Assembly (NCBI GenBank): GCA_020073665.1
Contig: JAIQEU010000007.1
Location: 67,001 to 131,000, forward strand
Direction: 5' to 3'
Length of the DNA: 64,000 nucleotides
DNA from: Terriglobia bacterium
GTDB taxonomy: Bacteria; Acidobacteriota; Terriglobia; Terriglobales; Acidobacteriaceae
A model generated the notes under the pieces. The model did no database searches, was not told where the DNA came from, and saw nothing but the letters and a program-made list of their open reading frames with translations. Positions 9,368 to 17,946 of this stretch are shown here, one piece after another. The translations under genes were made by a program, and so were the position numbers. Position 1 is the stretch's first letter. Every line of letters starts with the position of its first letter.

Positions 9368-10375
9368 TCATTCGTTCCAGAACCGCTCGCTCAAATACTT
9401 GTCCCCGGAATCGCACAAGATGGTCACAAAGACAGCCCGCTCGTTTTGCCGGAGTTGTCGCGCCAGTTGCAGGCAGCCGACCACAGCAGCGGCCGCCGAA
9501 ACTCCCACCAGCAGGCCTTCTTCGCGGGCCAGGCGCTTGGCCATGATATAGGCATCTTCGGTCGAAATTCCGAGATTGGCGTCGGCCAGCGAGGCATCGT
9601 AAATCCTGGGCACGATGGCGGTGGCCATGTGCTTGGTGCCTTCGATGCCGTGGAAGGGCGAGTCCGGCTGCAGAGAAACGCAGCGTATGCGTGGGTTAAG
9701 TTCTTTAAGCCGCCGCGCCGTCCCCATAAAAGTTCCGCTGGTGCCCAGCATGGAGACGAAGTGAGTGATACGTCCTTGGGTTTGTTGCCAGATTTCGTTG
9801 GCTGTGCCATGGTAGTGAGCTTGCCAGTTGGCATCGTTGGAATACTGGTCGGCGTAGTAATAAAGGTCGGAATGCTTGGCGGCGAGTTCTCGCGCCAGGC
9901 GGATAGCGCCATCGGAGCCGTCGGCCGGATCGGTGTAAATGATGTTTGCGCCGTAAGCGTGCAAGATGCGCTTGCGCTCGACTGAAACATTGTCGGGCAT
10001 GCACAACGTGACCGGAAAACCCTGAGCCGCGCCGATCATCGCGTAAGCAATGCCCGTGTTCCCGCTGGTGGAATCGAGCAAAATCTTGCCGGGGCCAAGT
10101 TTTCCGCTGCGGCGCGCCTGGGCGACGATGTTGGAAGCGGCACGGTCCTTGATCGAGCCTCCGGGATTGAGCCACTCGGCTTTACCCAGCACCTCCACCC
10201 CGGCAAGGTCGCGGGGTACGCGCTCCAGTCGCAGTAATGGAGTGTTGCCGATGCGGTCCAGGGTATGCTGACCGAGCGAGCGCGCAGGCATCGCTGCGGC
10301 CGCATGTGCCGCAGAATTAGCAACTTCCGCGAGTTGCGGAGATGCATGCCGCGCTAAATTGGGCAGATCATCCAT
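9368..10375 (-). CDS. cysM: PLP-dependent cysteine synthase (CysM/CysK family)
   Basis: 335 residues. The fold-type II motif NPGGSIKDRAA puts the PLP Schiff-base lysine at K76. DSTSGNTGIAYAM is the substrate/carboxylate loop, MLGTSGTFMGTAR the PLP phosphate loop, and LCDSGDKYL the C-terminal signature. The family replaces the leaving group of O-acetylserine or O-phosphoserine with sulfide or a thiocarboxylate carrier. Co-location with CysO-, Mec- and MoeZ-like genes supports the carrier-bound route. The first 28-30 residues (rich in Ala and His) precede the conserved core; Met29 (10291) is an alternative start. The natural acceptor (acetyl- versus phosphoserine) is inference only. Confidence 0.92.
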   Translation of the reverse strand: MDDLPNLARHASPQLAEVANSAAHAAAAMPARSLGQHTLDRIGNTPLLRLERVPRDLAGVEVLGKAEWLNPGGSIKDRAASNIVAQARRSGKLGPGKILLDSTSGNTGIAYAMIGAAQGFPVTLCMPDNVSVERKRILHAYGANIIYTDPADGSDGAIRLARELAAKHSDLYYYADQYSNDANWQAHYHGTANEIWQQTQGRITHFVSMLGTSGTFMGTARRLKELNPRIRCVSLQPDSPFHGIEGTKHMATAIVPRIYDASLADANLGISTEDAYIMAKRLAREEGLLVGVSAAAAVVGCLQLARQLRQNERAVFVTILCDSGDKYLSERFWNE

Positions 10376-10532
10376 GACTATCGTAATGTGTTGGAACGGT
10401 GATAGTAGGAGTCAAAAGCTATTCATTGGATTATAAGAGAGCCTGGTTGGATGCATCCAATGTGTGCAATGCACCTTTTGCGCGGAAACGCATCTAACCA
10501 GAAAGCAAGACAGAAGGGACCGTAACAACGAA

Positions 10533-11006
10533 ATGTCGACCAAGGTAGAACAACGCAATTATGACGAAGTGTTGAGCTGGCTGCGCGAGCATGGCTTTGA
10601 TCTGATCGAGGCTCCCGGCACCCAGGGGCGGGTATTCCTGAAGAAGTACAGTTGCTCAGCCGCCATCCAGAAAGATGGCGACAATGGCGTAAAGATTTTC
10701 GCCTACCCCGGATGCATGATTGGCAGCGAGATTTCCAAGCTGGTGAACCGCGGATACCAGCAGTTTCTGAAGACCGCGAAGAATGAAGTCCCCGCAACCG
10801 CCGATCATTTAAAAGCGCTGCACCAGTTCTCCGAGGAACTGAAGGAGGCCCTGGGAACACCCAGCCTGTATAACGAGTCGCTGGGCACGGTCAGCGAGTC
10901 CTACCAGTACGATCGCATCGCCGACCGTGACAAAGCCAAGGCTGACCGCCCGAAGCGTCCGTGGGAAGTGGCGGGAGCGTTGGTGGCGAAGAAAAGCCCG
11001 GCGTAA
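10533..11006 (+). CDS. Conserved hypothetical cytoplasmic protein
   Basis: 157 residues from the ATG at 10533. An upstream in-frame ATG at 10464 would add a Cys/Arg-rich leader with no protein character, so the later start was chosen; AGAAGGGA lies about 16 bases before it. The sequence begins MSTKVEQRNYDEVLSWLREH and contains GRVFLKKYSCSAAIQKDGDN, GYQQFLKT and a basic C-terminal tail (DKAKADRPKRPWEVAG). No membrane segment or signal peptide is visible. I do not recognise a family. It starts about 160 bases from the cysteine synthase start on the opposite strand, so the two share a divergent promoter region. Confidence 0.75.
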   Translation: MSTKVEQRNYDEVLSWLREHGFDLIEAPGTQGRVFLKKYSCSAAIQKDGDNGVKIFAYPGCMIGSEISKLVNRGYQQFLKTAKNEVPATADHLKALHQFSEELKEALGTPSLYNESLGTVSESYQYDRIADRDKAKADRPKRPWEVAGALVAKKSPA

Positions 11007-11150
11007 CAACAGTCGTCAGTCGTCAGTCGTCAGGACTAGTCGTTGGTCGTTCGTCGTTGGTCAAGACTATTCGCGTCCGCATGTTTGCGGAGTCCAAAAT
11101 ACATATCTTCGCGTTTGGTTGTGCGACACTGGTTCCCCTTGGAGGATGCC

Positions 11151-11603
11151 ATGCGCACGATCGGGTTGGTGCTGGGCCTCATGTTGGTTTCTGCCGTGAT
11201 CTCAAGCTCACAAGACACAAACGAGTCGGTCAGGTCTGCGGTTCAGTCGGTGATTCAGCATCAACAGGATGCCTGGAACCGGCACGATCTCGAAGGTTTC
11301 ATGGCCGGATACTGGAACTCTCCTGAGCTGACGTTTTTCTCCGGCGCCAAGACCACCTCGGGCTGGCAGCCCACTCTCGACCACTACCGCCAGAGCTACC
11401 AAAGCGGAGGCCGCGAGATGGGCAAGCTGGAGTTTTCGGAGTTGAATGTCCAGCCGATGGGGCCGGAAGCGGCGTTTGTGCGCGGCGCGTGGAAACTGAC
11501 CTTGTCCGACGGCAAGACGCCGAATGGAGTGTTCACGCTGATTTTCCGGAAATTTCCCGCGGGGTGGAAAATCGTGCACGACCATACGTCGGCAGCGGAA
11601 TAG
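11151..11603 (+). CDS. Secreted SnoaL/NTF2-like (DUF4440-type) protein
   Basis: 150 residues; GGAGG eight bases before ATG 11151 fixes the start. Residues 1-20 are a signal peptide (MRTIGLVLGLMLVSAVISSS). The mature part has the NTF2-like pattern: VRSAVQSVIQHQQDAWNRHDLEGFMAGYW (first helix with the WNRHD motif), then FFSGAKTTSGWQPTLDHY, and strands ending GVFTLIFRKFPAGWKIVHDHTS. This fold carries many unrelated small-molecule functions, so no reaction can be assigned. The upstream spacer is full of CAGTCGTC and GTTGGTC words like other spacers in the window. Confidence 0.85.
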   Translation: MRTIGLVLGLMLVSAVISSSQDTNESVRSAVQSVIQHQQDAWNRHDLEGFMAGYWNSPELTFFSGAKTTSGWQPTLDHYRQSYQSGGREMGKLEFSELNVQPMGPEAAFVRGAWKLTLSDGKTPNGVFTLIFRKFPAGWKIVHDHTSAAE

Positions 11604-11629
11604 GTAATCTTGTCGCCTTCGGCGACCCT

Positions 11630-11656
11630 GGACAGCCGAGGGCGGCTGCCCCTACG
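11630..11656. repeat. REP-like palindrome, copy A (GGACAGCCG family)
   Basis: GGACAGCCGAG followed by GGCGGCTGCC and CCTACG. Same unit as at 35627, 48671 and 53915. It lies at the end of the RNase HI gene, whose stop codon is inside the element. Confidence 0.7.
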
Positions 11657-12269
11657 TGAGCTGTCTCTTGACCCTCACCTGCACCCGCGTCCCCTCCGGT
11701 AGTTCACCATCCCGCAATTCGACCTTGCCGCCTCGGACTATCCCTTCAAATTCCATGTTGCCGCTGACCGGCGAGTGCGCTGGCGCGGGGCTCGCCGCCA
11801 CACGTCCCATGCCTTTATCCATCGCCTCATTGGCCAGGCGATCGGCTTCCTGGTTGTGCCCGCGCAACACATGTTGGATGGTGAACCAGTCCAGCTGTCG
11901 AATCAATTGCTTCGCGCGGCTGTAGAGGTCCTGCAGGGTTGGGTTCTTGACCTTGTACTCACCACGAATCTGCTTCACCAGCAGTTCGGAATCGCTGACC
12001 ACCTTGAGCGCCTTGGGCCCGTGCTTCAACGTGTACTCCAGCGCCCCGATCAGTCCCTGATATTCGGCGACGTTGTTGGTCTGGTGGCCGAGGTATTGGC
12101 TCAGCGACGCGACCTTGCGCCCGGCTTCGTCCTGTACCACCACTCCGTAGCCGGCAGGGCCCGGGTTGCCGCGCGCGCCGCCGTCGCTGTAGGCAACCAG
12201 GTAATGCTCGGGGGCTTTGCTGCTTGGGGTGCTGAACAGGTCTCTGGTATGCGAAGAATGCGAGGGCAT
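11652..12269 (-). CDS. Ribonuclease HI-family protein with an extra C-terminal small beta domain
   Basis: 205 residues. The RNase H fold spans about 22-153 with the four acidic metal ligands visible: D29 (YSDGGARGNPGPAGYG), E69 (NNVAEYQGLI), D93 (VVSDSELLVKQI) and D143 (GHNQEADRLAN). This class nicks the RNA strand of RNA-DNA hybrids. Residues 154-175 are a linker. Residues 176-205 (GIVRGGKVELRDGELPEGTR then VQVRVKR) look like the short beta unit of DUF104/AF2212-type proteins, which usually stand alone or act as antitoxins. The first 20 residues (Ser/His-rich) are unlikely to be structured. It is convergent with the NTF2-like gene. Confidence 0.88.
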   Translation of the reverse strand: MPSHSSHTRDLFSTPSSKAPEHYLVAYSDGGARGNPGPAGYGVVVQDEAGRKVASLSQYLGHQTNNVAEYQGLIGALEYTLKHGPKALKVVSDSELLVKQIRGEYKVKNPTLQDLYSRAKQLIRQLDWFTIQHVLRGHNQEADRLANEAMDKGMGRVAASPAPAHSPVSGNMEFEGIVRGGKVELRDGELPEGTRVQVRVKRQLT

Positions 12270-12288
12270 GGCGGAAGTTTACACTGGA

Positions 12289-13209
12289 CTACTGCAGGCT
12301 GTGCTTCTGGAAAAACTTCCATATCTCCCGCGTGGCGTCCAGGTTGTGGCTGACCTTACCAATCAGAAACCCCGGCAGATACTGCGAGCCGCCGGGCCAG
12401 GTGTGGCCTCCGCCGACGATGGTGTACACCACGACTTGGGTTCCCTGTTTGCCGCCATCGAACTCCTCGCGATGAACCGTAGTGCCGTCGTTCGCATGAT
12501 CGGGCAAGTCTTCCGTCATCGCTTGGGGAGTAGTCTGGTCCAAGTCGCGCCAGAATTTTGCTGCGGCCGCCAGCGCGATCGCCACGCCGCGGTCACGTAA
12601 CACCGGGCCGCCTTCGATGTGCACCAGCGGGTCCTTGGTCCCGTTCATGAACATCACTGAGATCGGCTGGGAGGGCTTGCACACCGGCACCAGGCTCTCG
12701 GGCATAGTCGCGGCGACGGAGGCTACGGCGGCGATCTTGTCGGCCAGATCGCAGGCCAGGCGTTGCGAGAAGAATCCACCAGCGGAGATACCGGTGGCGT
12801 AGACGCGCTTGGGGTCGATTCCCGTGGAGCGTTGCAGTTCGGCGATCAGGGCGCGAACAAAGCCGACATCATCGGCCGGGGAAAGGCCGCGAGTATCGTT
12901 CCAGCTCCGGTTGAAGCTGTCAGGGTAGGCGACGATGAACCCCTGCTCGTCGGCGAGGCTATCGAAGTGGGTGAAGTTCGGCATGTTTCTGGCATGGCCG
13001 CCGCCACCATGGAATACCAGCACCAGCGGTGCAGGCTGGCCGTGCGGCAGCGAACCGGGAACATGCAGCAAGTAACGGCGAGCTACGCCGCCGACGGTGA
13101 TGGTTCCCTGCTTGTCGTCACTCTCACGCCCGCTCCACGCGTTCCCGGTCAGGCTCGATGCCAGCAGCGAAATTGCGATTCCAACCCGAATAATCCGACC
13201 GTTACCCAT
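12289..13209 (-). CDS. Secreted PHB-depolymerase-like / LpqC-type alpha/beta-hydrolase
   Basis: 306 residues with a signal peptide (IGIAISLLASSLTGNAWS region of residues 8-26). The alpha/beta-hydrolase core shows VLVFHGGGGHARN (oxyanion hole), the nucleophile elbow GISAGG with S142, an acid in NGTKDPLVHIEGG and the catalytic histidine in VGGGHTWPGG. Family members hydrolyse esters such as feruloyl or acetyl groups on polysaccharides, or short hydroxyalkanoates; the substrate here cannot be read. It is 19 bases upstream of the RNase HI gene on the same strand, possibly one transcript although the functions are unrelated. Confidence 0.9.
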   Translation of the reverse strand: MGNGRIIRVGIAISLLASSLTGNAWSGRESDDKQGTITVGGVARRYLLHVPGSLPHGQPAPLVLVFHGGGGHARNMPNFTHFDSLADEQGFIVAYPDSFNRSWNDTRGLSPADDVGFVRALIAELQRSTGIDPKRVYATGISAGGFFSQRLACDLADKIAAVASVAATMPESLVPVCKPSQPISVMFMNGTKDPLVHIEGGPVLRDRGVAIALAAAAKFWRDLDQTTPQAMTEDLPDHANDGTTVHREEFDGGKQGTQVVVYTIVGGGHTWPGGSQYLPGFLIGKVSHNLDATREIWKFFQKHSLQ

Positions 13210-13274
13210 GACGACCCCAGATCAGGTATTTAGGGGAAATTAAAACATGCAAACCGTAGCGGGGTGTTGGCGAC

Positions 13275-14030
13275 TTATCTTCCCGCCGCCAGACGGGTGG
13301 CCAATCGCGGAGGCAAATTGGCGCCGAAGATTCGATCCTGCGCGGACTTCAGGTTGTAGGGTGTGCGGCAGAAGCTGACGATTTGGGCGTCGCTGTCGAA
13401 CACCGCGAACGCAGCCCGCCAGTCCCCGTCGCGCGGCTGTCCCACCGAGCCGGGATTCACCAGGTAGCGGATGCCGGCTTTCAGCGGGAATTCAACCGTT
13501 TCGGTCTGGCCCACGGTCCGGTATTCGGGACGAAAAACGTCGCTGTTGGCGTTATTGGTTGAAAAACTCCCTTGCAGGTGCGAATGTCCGAAGAAGGTCA
13601 GGGGCATGGAGGATAGCAGCAGCGGTTCCAGCGCGTCGCGCACCGAAACCACGTACTCGTCTTCATCCACGGGAGAACCGTGGACGAACTGCACCCCCGC
13701 CAGGCCGTTCACCTGGATGGGGCCGCGCGGCAGGTCGCTTAGCCACTTCAGGTTTTCCGGAGTGAGCTGCTCTCGGGTCCACAGCGCCGCCATCCCTGCA
13801 ATGGGATTGAAATCCTTGAGGTCCATCACTCCGGCGGCAGCCTTGTCGTGATTGCCACGAACAAAGAATCTTCCCAACTCGCGCGACCGCTCGATGACCT
13901 CATTGGGGCTGCCGCCATAGCCCACGATGTCGCCCAGATTGACGACCAGGTCGTAGGCCGGGGTCGCCGCCAGGCAGGCCTCCAGGGCTTCGAGGTTGCT
14001 ATGGATGTCGCTTAAGAGCAGAATGCGCAC
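13275..14030 (-). CDS. Calcineurin-like metallophosphoesterase (YfcE/MJ0936 type)
   Basis: 251 residues carrying all five metal-binding motifs in order: LLLSDIHSNLEAL (DxH), NLGDIVGYGGSP (GDxxG), FVRGNHDKAA (GNHD), FVHGSP and FFGHSHLQGSF (GHxH). These cytoplasmic dimetal enzymes split phosphodiesters or phosphomonoesters; many family members have unknown substrates. No membrane segment. The only neighbour on the same strand is the ABC ATPase, which ends about 90 bases before its start. Confidence 0.9.
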   Translation of the reverse strand: MRILLLSDIHSNLEALEACLAATPAYDLVVNLGDIVGYGGSPNEVIERSRELGRFFVRGNHDKAAAGVMDLKDFNPIAGMAALWTREQLTPENLKWLSDLPRGPIQVNGLAGVQFVHGSPVDEDEYVVSVRDALEPLLLSSMPLTFFGHSHLQGSFSTNNANSDVFRPEYRTVGQTETVEFPLKAGIRYLVNPGSVGQPRDGDWRAAFAVFDSDAQIVSFCRTPYNLKSAQDRIFGANLPPRLATRLAAGR

Positions 14031-14121
14031 GCGTCACCGGACGAAGTTGGGATTATAGACCTCCGCGCCAGTAACTGGCACACTGGGCCGGGTATGTGTT
14101 CGAAAAACAGGACACCAACCC

Positions 14122-15120
14122 TCACCGCGGCCCGGGTGGATTGAGTACTGGGCACCGAGCCCAGTGGTGGGGAGCCACTTCCACCAGAGGCGGAAACGCC
14201 GCCGCACATTCAGCCAATCGCGATTCACAGCGCGGTTCGAAGGGACAGCCCGGAGGGACCGCGTGCAGCGCCGGAACCGTTCCCTCAATGGTCTGCAGCG
14301 GTTTGCGGCGGTCGGTTGCGAGTGTGGGCACGGCCTTCAGCAGGCCTCGGGTGTACGGGTGCGCCGGTGCCTGGAAAATATCGCGCTTCGGGGCGAGCTC
14401 GACCAGGTTCCCTGCGTACATGACCGCCACCCGGTCGGCCACCTGCGACACCACGGCCAGGTCATGCGAGATGAACAGCATGGCCAAGCCAAACTTCGAC
14501 CGCAACTGGGCGAGCAACTCCAGGATCTGCGCCTGGATGGTGACGTCCAGCGCGGTGGTGGGCTCGTCGGCGATCAGCAACTGCGGACGGTTCACGATGG
14601 CCATGGCAATCATCACCCGCTGGCGCATTCCGCCAGAAAGCTGGTGAGGGTAATCGCGGGCGCGTTGTGCGGCGTCGGGAATGGCTACTTCGTTCATGGC
14701 TTCGACCGCCCGGCTCCACGCATCCGGCTTGGACGTGTTTGCGTGTGCCATCACGGCCTCGGCAATCTGGTCACCTACGCGCATCACCGGGTTCAGGGCG
14801 GTCATGGGCTCCTGGAAGATCATCGCCATGCTCGCGCCCCGCAGCTCGCACATACCCTCGTCCGCCAGCTGCAACAAGTCGTGGGCTCCTTTGCCATTAC
14901 GGTAGAGGATTTCGCCGGTCACGCGGGCATGTGGCGGCAGCAGGCGCATCATGGCAAGCGAGGTAACCGATTTTCCCGAGCCAGATTCGCCGACTAGGCC
15001 CACCACTTCCCCGGGCGCGATGGTCAAACTGAGGTCTCGGACAGCCGCAAGATTCATTCCCCGATCGCCCGGGGCAGGAAATTCCACACGCAGACGGCGG
15101 ATGTCGAGCAGTGGGGCCAC
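14122..15120 (-). CDS. Oligopeptide/dipeptide-type ABC transporter ATP-binding subunit (OppD/DppD)
   Basis: 332 residues with Walker [13 protein letters not shown] (about 39-50), the signature [14 protein letters not shown], Walker [14 protein letters not shown] and the switch histidine in [10 protein letters not shown]. The C-terminal zone with [14 protein letters not shown] is the cysteine-containing oligopeptide-transporter extension, which in related proteins can carry an iron-sulfur cluster. It would power uptake of peptides or nickel-like solutes together with two permeases, a second ATPase and a binding protein, but none of those partners is encoded beside it. Confidence 0.92.
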   Translation of the reverse strand: MAPLLDIRRLRVEFPAPGDRGMNLAAVRDLSLTIAPGEVVGLVGESGSGKSVTSLAMMRLLPPHARVTGEILYRNGKGAHDLLQLADEGMCELRGASMAMIFQEPMTALNPVMRVGDQIAEAVMAHANTSKPDAWSRAVEAMNEVAIPDAAQRARDYPHQLSGGMRQRVMIAMAIVNRPQLLIADEPTTALDVTIQAQILELLAQLRSKFGLAMLFISHDLAVVSQVADRVAVMYAGNLVELAPKRDIFQAPAHPYTRGLLKAVPTLATDRRKPLQTIEGTVPALHAVPPGCPFEPRCESRLAECAAAFPPLVEVAPHHWARCPVLNPPGPR

Positions 15121-15189
15121 GGCGTTATCGTAACAGGCTGCCTTCGGTCGGGTACGGCTCGGCCCGGTAGCTCCGATCCTAAATATGGC

Positions 15190-16032
15190 CTACTGGCCCA
15201 AGATCAGCGGCAGCCCGTTCTTGCTGTTTCCAATGACAACCACTTTCGAGTTGGAGCTCTTGGCCAGGTTCTCCGTAGCCTCAATGCCCTTCCACTCCAG
15301 CAGAGCCGGGCTGATGCCCTGCGCCACAATCTGCTGGAAGTCGCGGATGCCGGCGGCTTCAATGCGCTTGCGCTGGGCCTCCTGCGTTTCCTTTTGCAGG
15401 CGGAAGTTCATGGCCAGGGCTTCCTGTTCAGCCTGCTGCTTGGATTCGATGGAAGCCTTGAGGGTGGCCGGCAGCTGAATGTCGCGCAGCAGGATGCTTT
15501 CCACGATGAACCCGCGTTGTCCCAGCAGAGAGACGAGTTGGTCCTGGATTTGCTTGGCCACCATTTCGCGCTCCCCGGTATAAAGCGCGTTGGCCGAATG
15601 CGAGGCCGTAGATTCTCGAATCGCAGCGCGCAGGTTGGGCTCAATCAGCCGCTCCTCGTAGGACTGTCCAATCTTTTGATAAACCTCCGCCGCTTTCGTC
15701 GGATCGACGTGATAGATCAGCGAGGTGTCCAGGTTCATCACCAGTCCTTCGCTGGAAGGTACGCTGGCGGATTCCTTGAGGCTTTGCGTCTGGATCGACA
15801 TTTCATTGTTGGTCTTGAGCGGATTAATGAGGTGGATGCCTTCCGGCAGCATTTCGCCGGTTACGCGCCCGAACAGCGTCAGCACGCCCACGTGACCGGT
15901 GCCAACCTTGGCTACGGAACTGAACAGAAGGATCACAACCAGAAACGCGGCGATGGCCAGCCCGATCAGCCGAAGGCCAAAGCCTGGGTTGGCGTCAATC
16001 ACGCGTGTGTGACCTTCATTGAATATCGGCAT
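15190..16032 (-). CDS. Prohibitin-like SPFH/Band 7 membrane protein
   Basis: 280 residues. One N-terminal transmembrane helix (LIGLAIAAFLVVILLFSSVA, about 22-42), then the SPFH domain (VGTGHVGVLTLFGRVTGEML, PEGIHLINPLKTNNEMSIQT) and a long C-terminal helix rich in Ala, Gln and Glu (KASIESKQQAEQEALAMNFR, QKETQEAQRKRIEAAGIRDF). Prohibitins assemble into rings that organise membranes and tune membrane proteases. Monocistronic; no FtsH or NfeD partner is adjacent. Confidence 0.92.
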   Translation of the reverse strand: MPIFNEGHTRVIDANPGFGLRLIGLAIAAFLVVILLFSSVAKVGTGHVGVLTLFGRVTGEMLPEGIHLINPLKTNNEMSIQTQSLKESASVPSSEGLVMNLDTSLIYHVDPTKAAEVYQKIGQSYEERLIEPNLRAAIRESTASHSANALYTGEREMVAKQIQDQLVSLLGQRGFIVESILLRDIQLPATLKASIESKQQAEQEALAMNFRLQKETQEAQRKRIEAAGIRDFQQIVAQGISPALLEWKGIEATENLAKSSNSKVVVIGNSKNGLPLILGQ

Positions 16033-16296
16033 AAAGATACCTCCCTCGCGAAAGTGTAATCGCTGGACCGGGTCATGCTAAGTGACTATCCGCGCTACTA
16101 GTCTGTGACCCCCGCCCGGGCAGACATCGTAGGGACACTGCCCCAATCGCTGATCTGTTAGGGATCGTGGCCGTTCGTGCGTCTTTCCCTTAGGGCTGTT
16201 CGTGTGTCATAGTGCGCAGGCCCGCATCAAACGTGAATTACTTTCGCGTAGAAGGAAGTCCTCATCAACAGACCAGCACAGGGTTCCTGCGATCGA

Positions 16297-17742
16297 ATGG
16301 CCTGCTCTCTCTTCCTGATGGCCGTACTGTCGCTTGCACTTTTTGTCCCGGCCGCCCAAGCCCAACTTACACTGCTCAAGATCAGCGTGGACACTTTCAC
16401 CAATCCCAGCAGCCAGCACAAGAGCGAGGTTGAACCGGACACCTTCGCCTGGGGATCGACTATCGTGAGCGCCTTCCAGGTGGCTCGCATTTCTACCGGT
16501 GGTGGAGCAGACATCGGATTCGCTACGTCTACCGACGGCGGCATGACCTGGACCCGGGGTTATCTTCCCGGGCTTACGGTCAATTACAGGGGAGGAAGCT
16601 TCTCGGCGGCCAGCGATGCTTCCGTGGCGTTCGACGCCAAGCACGGCCAGTGGCTGATTTCAGCGCTTCCCATTGGCAACGCTGTCGATGTGAGTGTGAG
16701 CCGCTCGACCGACGGCATCCACTGGGGGAGGCCAATTCCGGTGGACCGCGGCGGCGGGGACGACAAGAACTGGATTGTGTGCGACAACACCTCCACCAGC
16801 CCTTTCTACGGCAACTGCTACACCGAATGGGACACGCCCACCATCTTCATGAGCACCTCAAGTGACGGTGGGCTGACGTGGGGAACCGCCAAGGGCACAG
16901 CTGACCACGCTGCCGGCAGCGGAGGTCAGCCCCTGGTGCAGCCCGATGGCACAGTGGTGGTGCCGATCACCGGCGGCAACGGCCTGATCGCCTTTACTTC
17001 CACCGACGGAGGCGCCACTTGGAGCAAGACTGTCAACCTCTCCAACGTCACCGAACACGGGGAACAGGGCGGTCTGCGAAGCCCCGGACTTCCGAGCGCG
17101 GAAATCGACGCCTCAGGAAAGGTGTACGTGGTCTGGCCGGACTGCCGCTTCCGTACTGGTTGCAGCAGCAATGACTTGGTGCTGAGCACCTCCACCGACG
17201 GCAAGACCTGGACTGCACCGGCGCGCATTCCGATCGACCCGGTCAACAGCACCGTCGATCATTTCATTCCCGGGCTGGGTGTGGATCCCAACACTTCAGG
17301 AGCAACCGCTCATTTGGCGCTGACCTACTATTACTATCCGGTCTCCAAGTGCGGCAACACCTGCCAGCTGGATGTGGGCTTTGTTACTTCCGACGATGGT
17401 GGCAACACCTGGACCGCTGGACAACAACTGGCGGGGCCGATGCAGTTGAGTTGGCTCCCCAACACGTTTTCCGGCCTGATGGTGGCCGACTACCTGTCCA
17501 CCTCGTTTGTAAATGGCAACCCGTTTGGAGTGTTTATGGTGGCCAGCGCTCCCAGCGGCGGCCTTCTGAATCAGGCGGCCTTCACCACCACCACCCCGCT
17601 TCTGGCTTCGGCAGATGCCCCACGACTCAGCTCGCGGGATGACAGGCCTGTACCCAACGCCAAAGGCGATCACGTCAGAAAGTACTATGACGACGAATGG
17701 CGCTTTCCCATTCCACCGTCCAGCAAGCACTTGAAGAAGTAG
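16297..17742 (+). CDS. Secreted Asp-box (BNR/sialidase-fold) protein, first of a tandem pair
   Basis: 481 residues. Signal peptide at 1-23 (LFLMAVLSLALFVPAAQAQ). The mature protein is a beta-propeller with repeated Asp-boxes: STDGGMTWT, SSDGGLTWG, STDGGATWS, STDGKTWT and SDDGGNTWT. Such propellers occur in sialidases and other glycan-active secreted proteins, but Asp-boxes alone are structural, and I could not place the sialidase arginine triad. It is closely similar along its full length to the next gene (for example EVEPDTFA-GSTIV, DIGFATST, VVWPDCRFRTGC, IPIDPVNSTVDHFIPG), so the two arose by tandem duplication. The conserved Cys pairs suggest disulfides outside the cytoplasm. Confidence 0.85.
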   Translation: MACSLFLMAVLSLALFVPAAQAQLTLLKISVDTFTNPSSQHKSEVEPDTFAWGSTIVSAFQVARISTGGGADIGFATSTDGGMTWTRGYLPGLTVNYRGGSFSAASDASVAFDAKHGQWLISALPIGNAVDVSVSRSTDGIHWGRPIPVDRGGGDDKNWIVCDNTSTSPFYGNCYTEWDTPTIFMSTSSDGGLTWGTAKGTADHAAGSGGQPLVQPDGTVVVPITGGNGLIAFTSTDGGATWSKTVNLSNVTEHGEQGGLRSPGLPSAEIDASGKVYVVWPDCRFRTGCSSNDLVLSTSTDGKTWTAPARIPIDPVNSTVDHFIPGLGVDPNTSGATAHLALTYYYYPVSKCGNTCQLDVGFVTSDDGGNTWTAGQQLAGPMQLSWLPNTFSGLMVADYLSTSFVNGNPFGVFMVASAPSGGLLNQAAFTTTTPLLASADAPRLSSRDDRPVPNAKGDHVRKYYDDEWRFPIPPSSKHLKK

Positions 17743-17818
17743 ATGAGAGGCAGGGCCGCCGCTCGAGACACCAAGCGGCGGCTTCCTTCTCTGCAATCGA
17801 TATGCAAAGTTGTTCACA

Positions 17819-17847
17819 TTGACAGTGACACCTTGCCGACATATAGT
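17819..17847 (+). promoter_or_regulatory. Strong sigma-70-type promoter of the second Asp-box gene
   Basis: TTGACA (17819-17824), a 17-base spacer, then TATAGT (17842-17847). The -35 box is perfect and the -10 differs at one position. Predicted start near 17855 leaves a leader of about 90 bases before ATG 17947, so the second paralogue can be expressed separately from the first. Confidence 0.7.
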
Positions 17848-17946
17848 TTCCGGCACGCCAGGCCACGTGCTTCGCTTGCTGCTGGCCAGCTGTACCCCCT
17901 TTAAGCAGCGGCGCGCACGTTTCAATCTCAGCGTATAAGGATTCCC

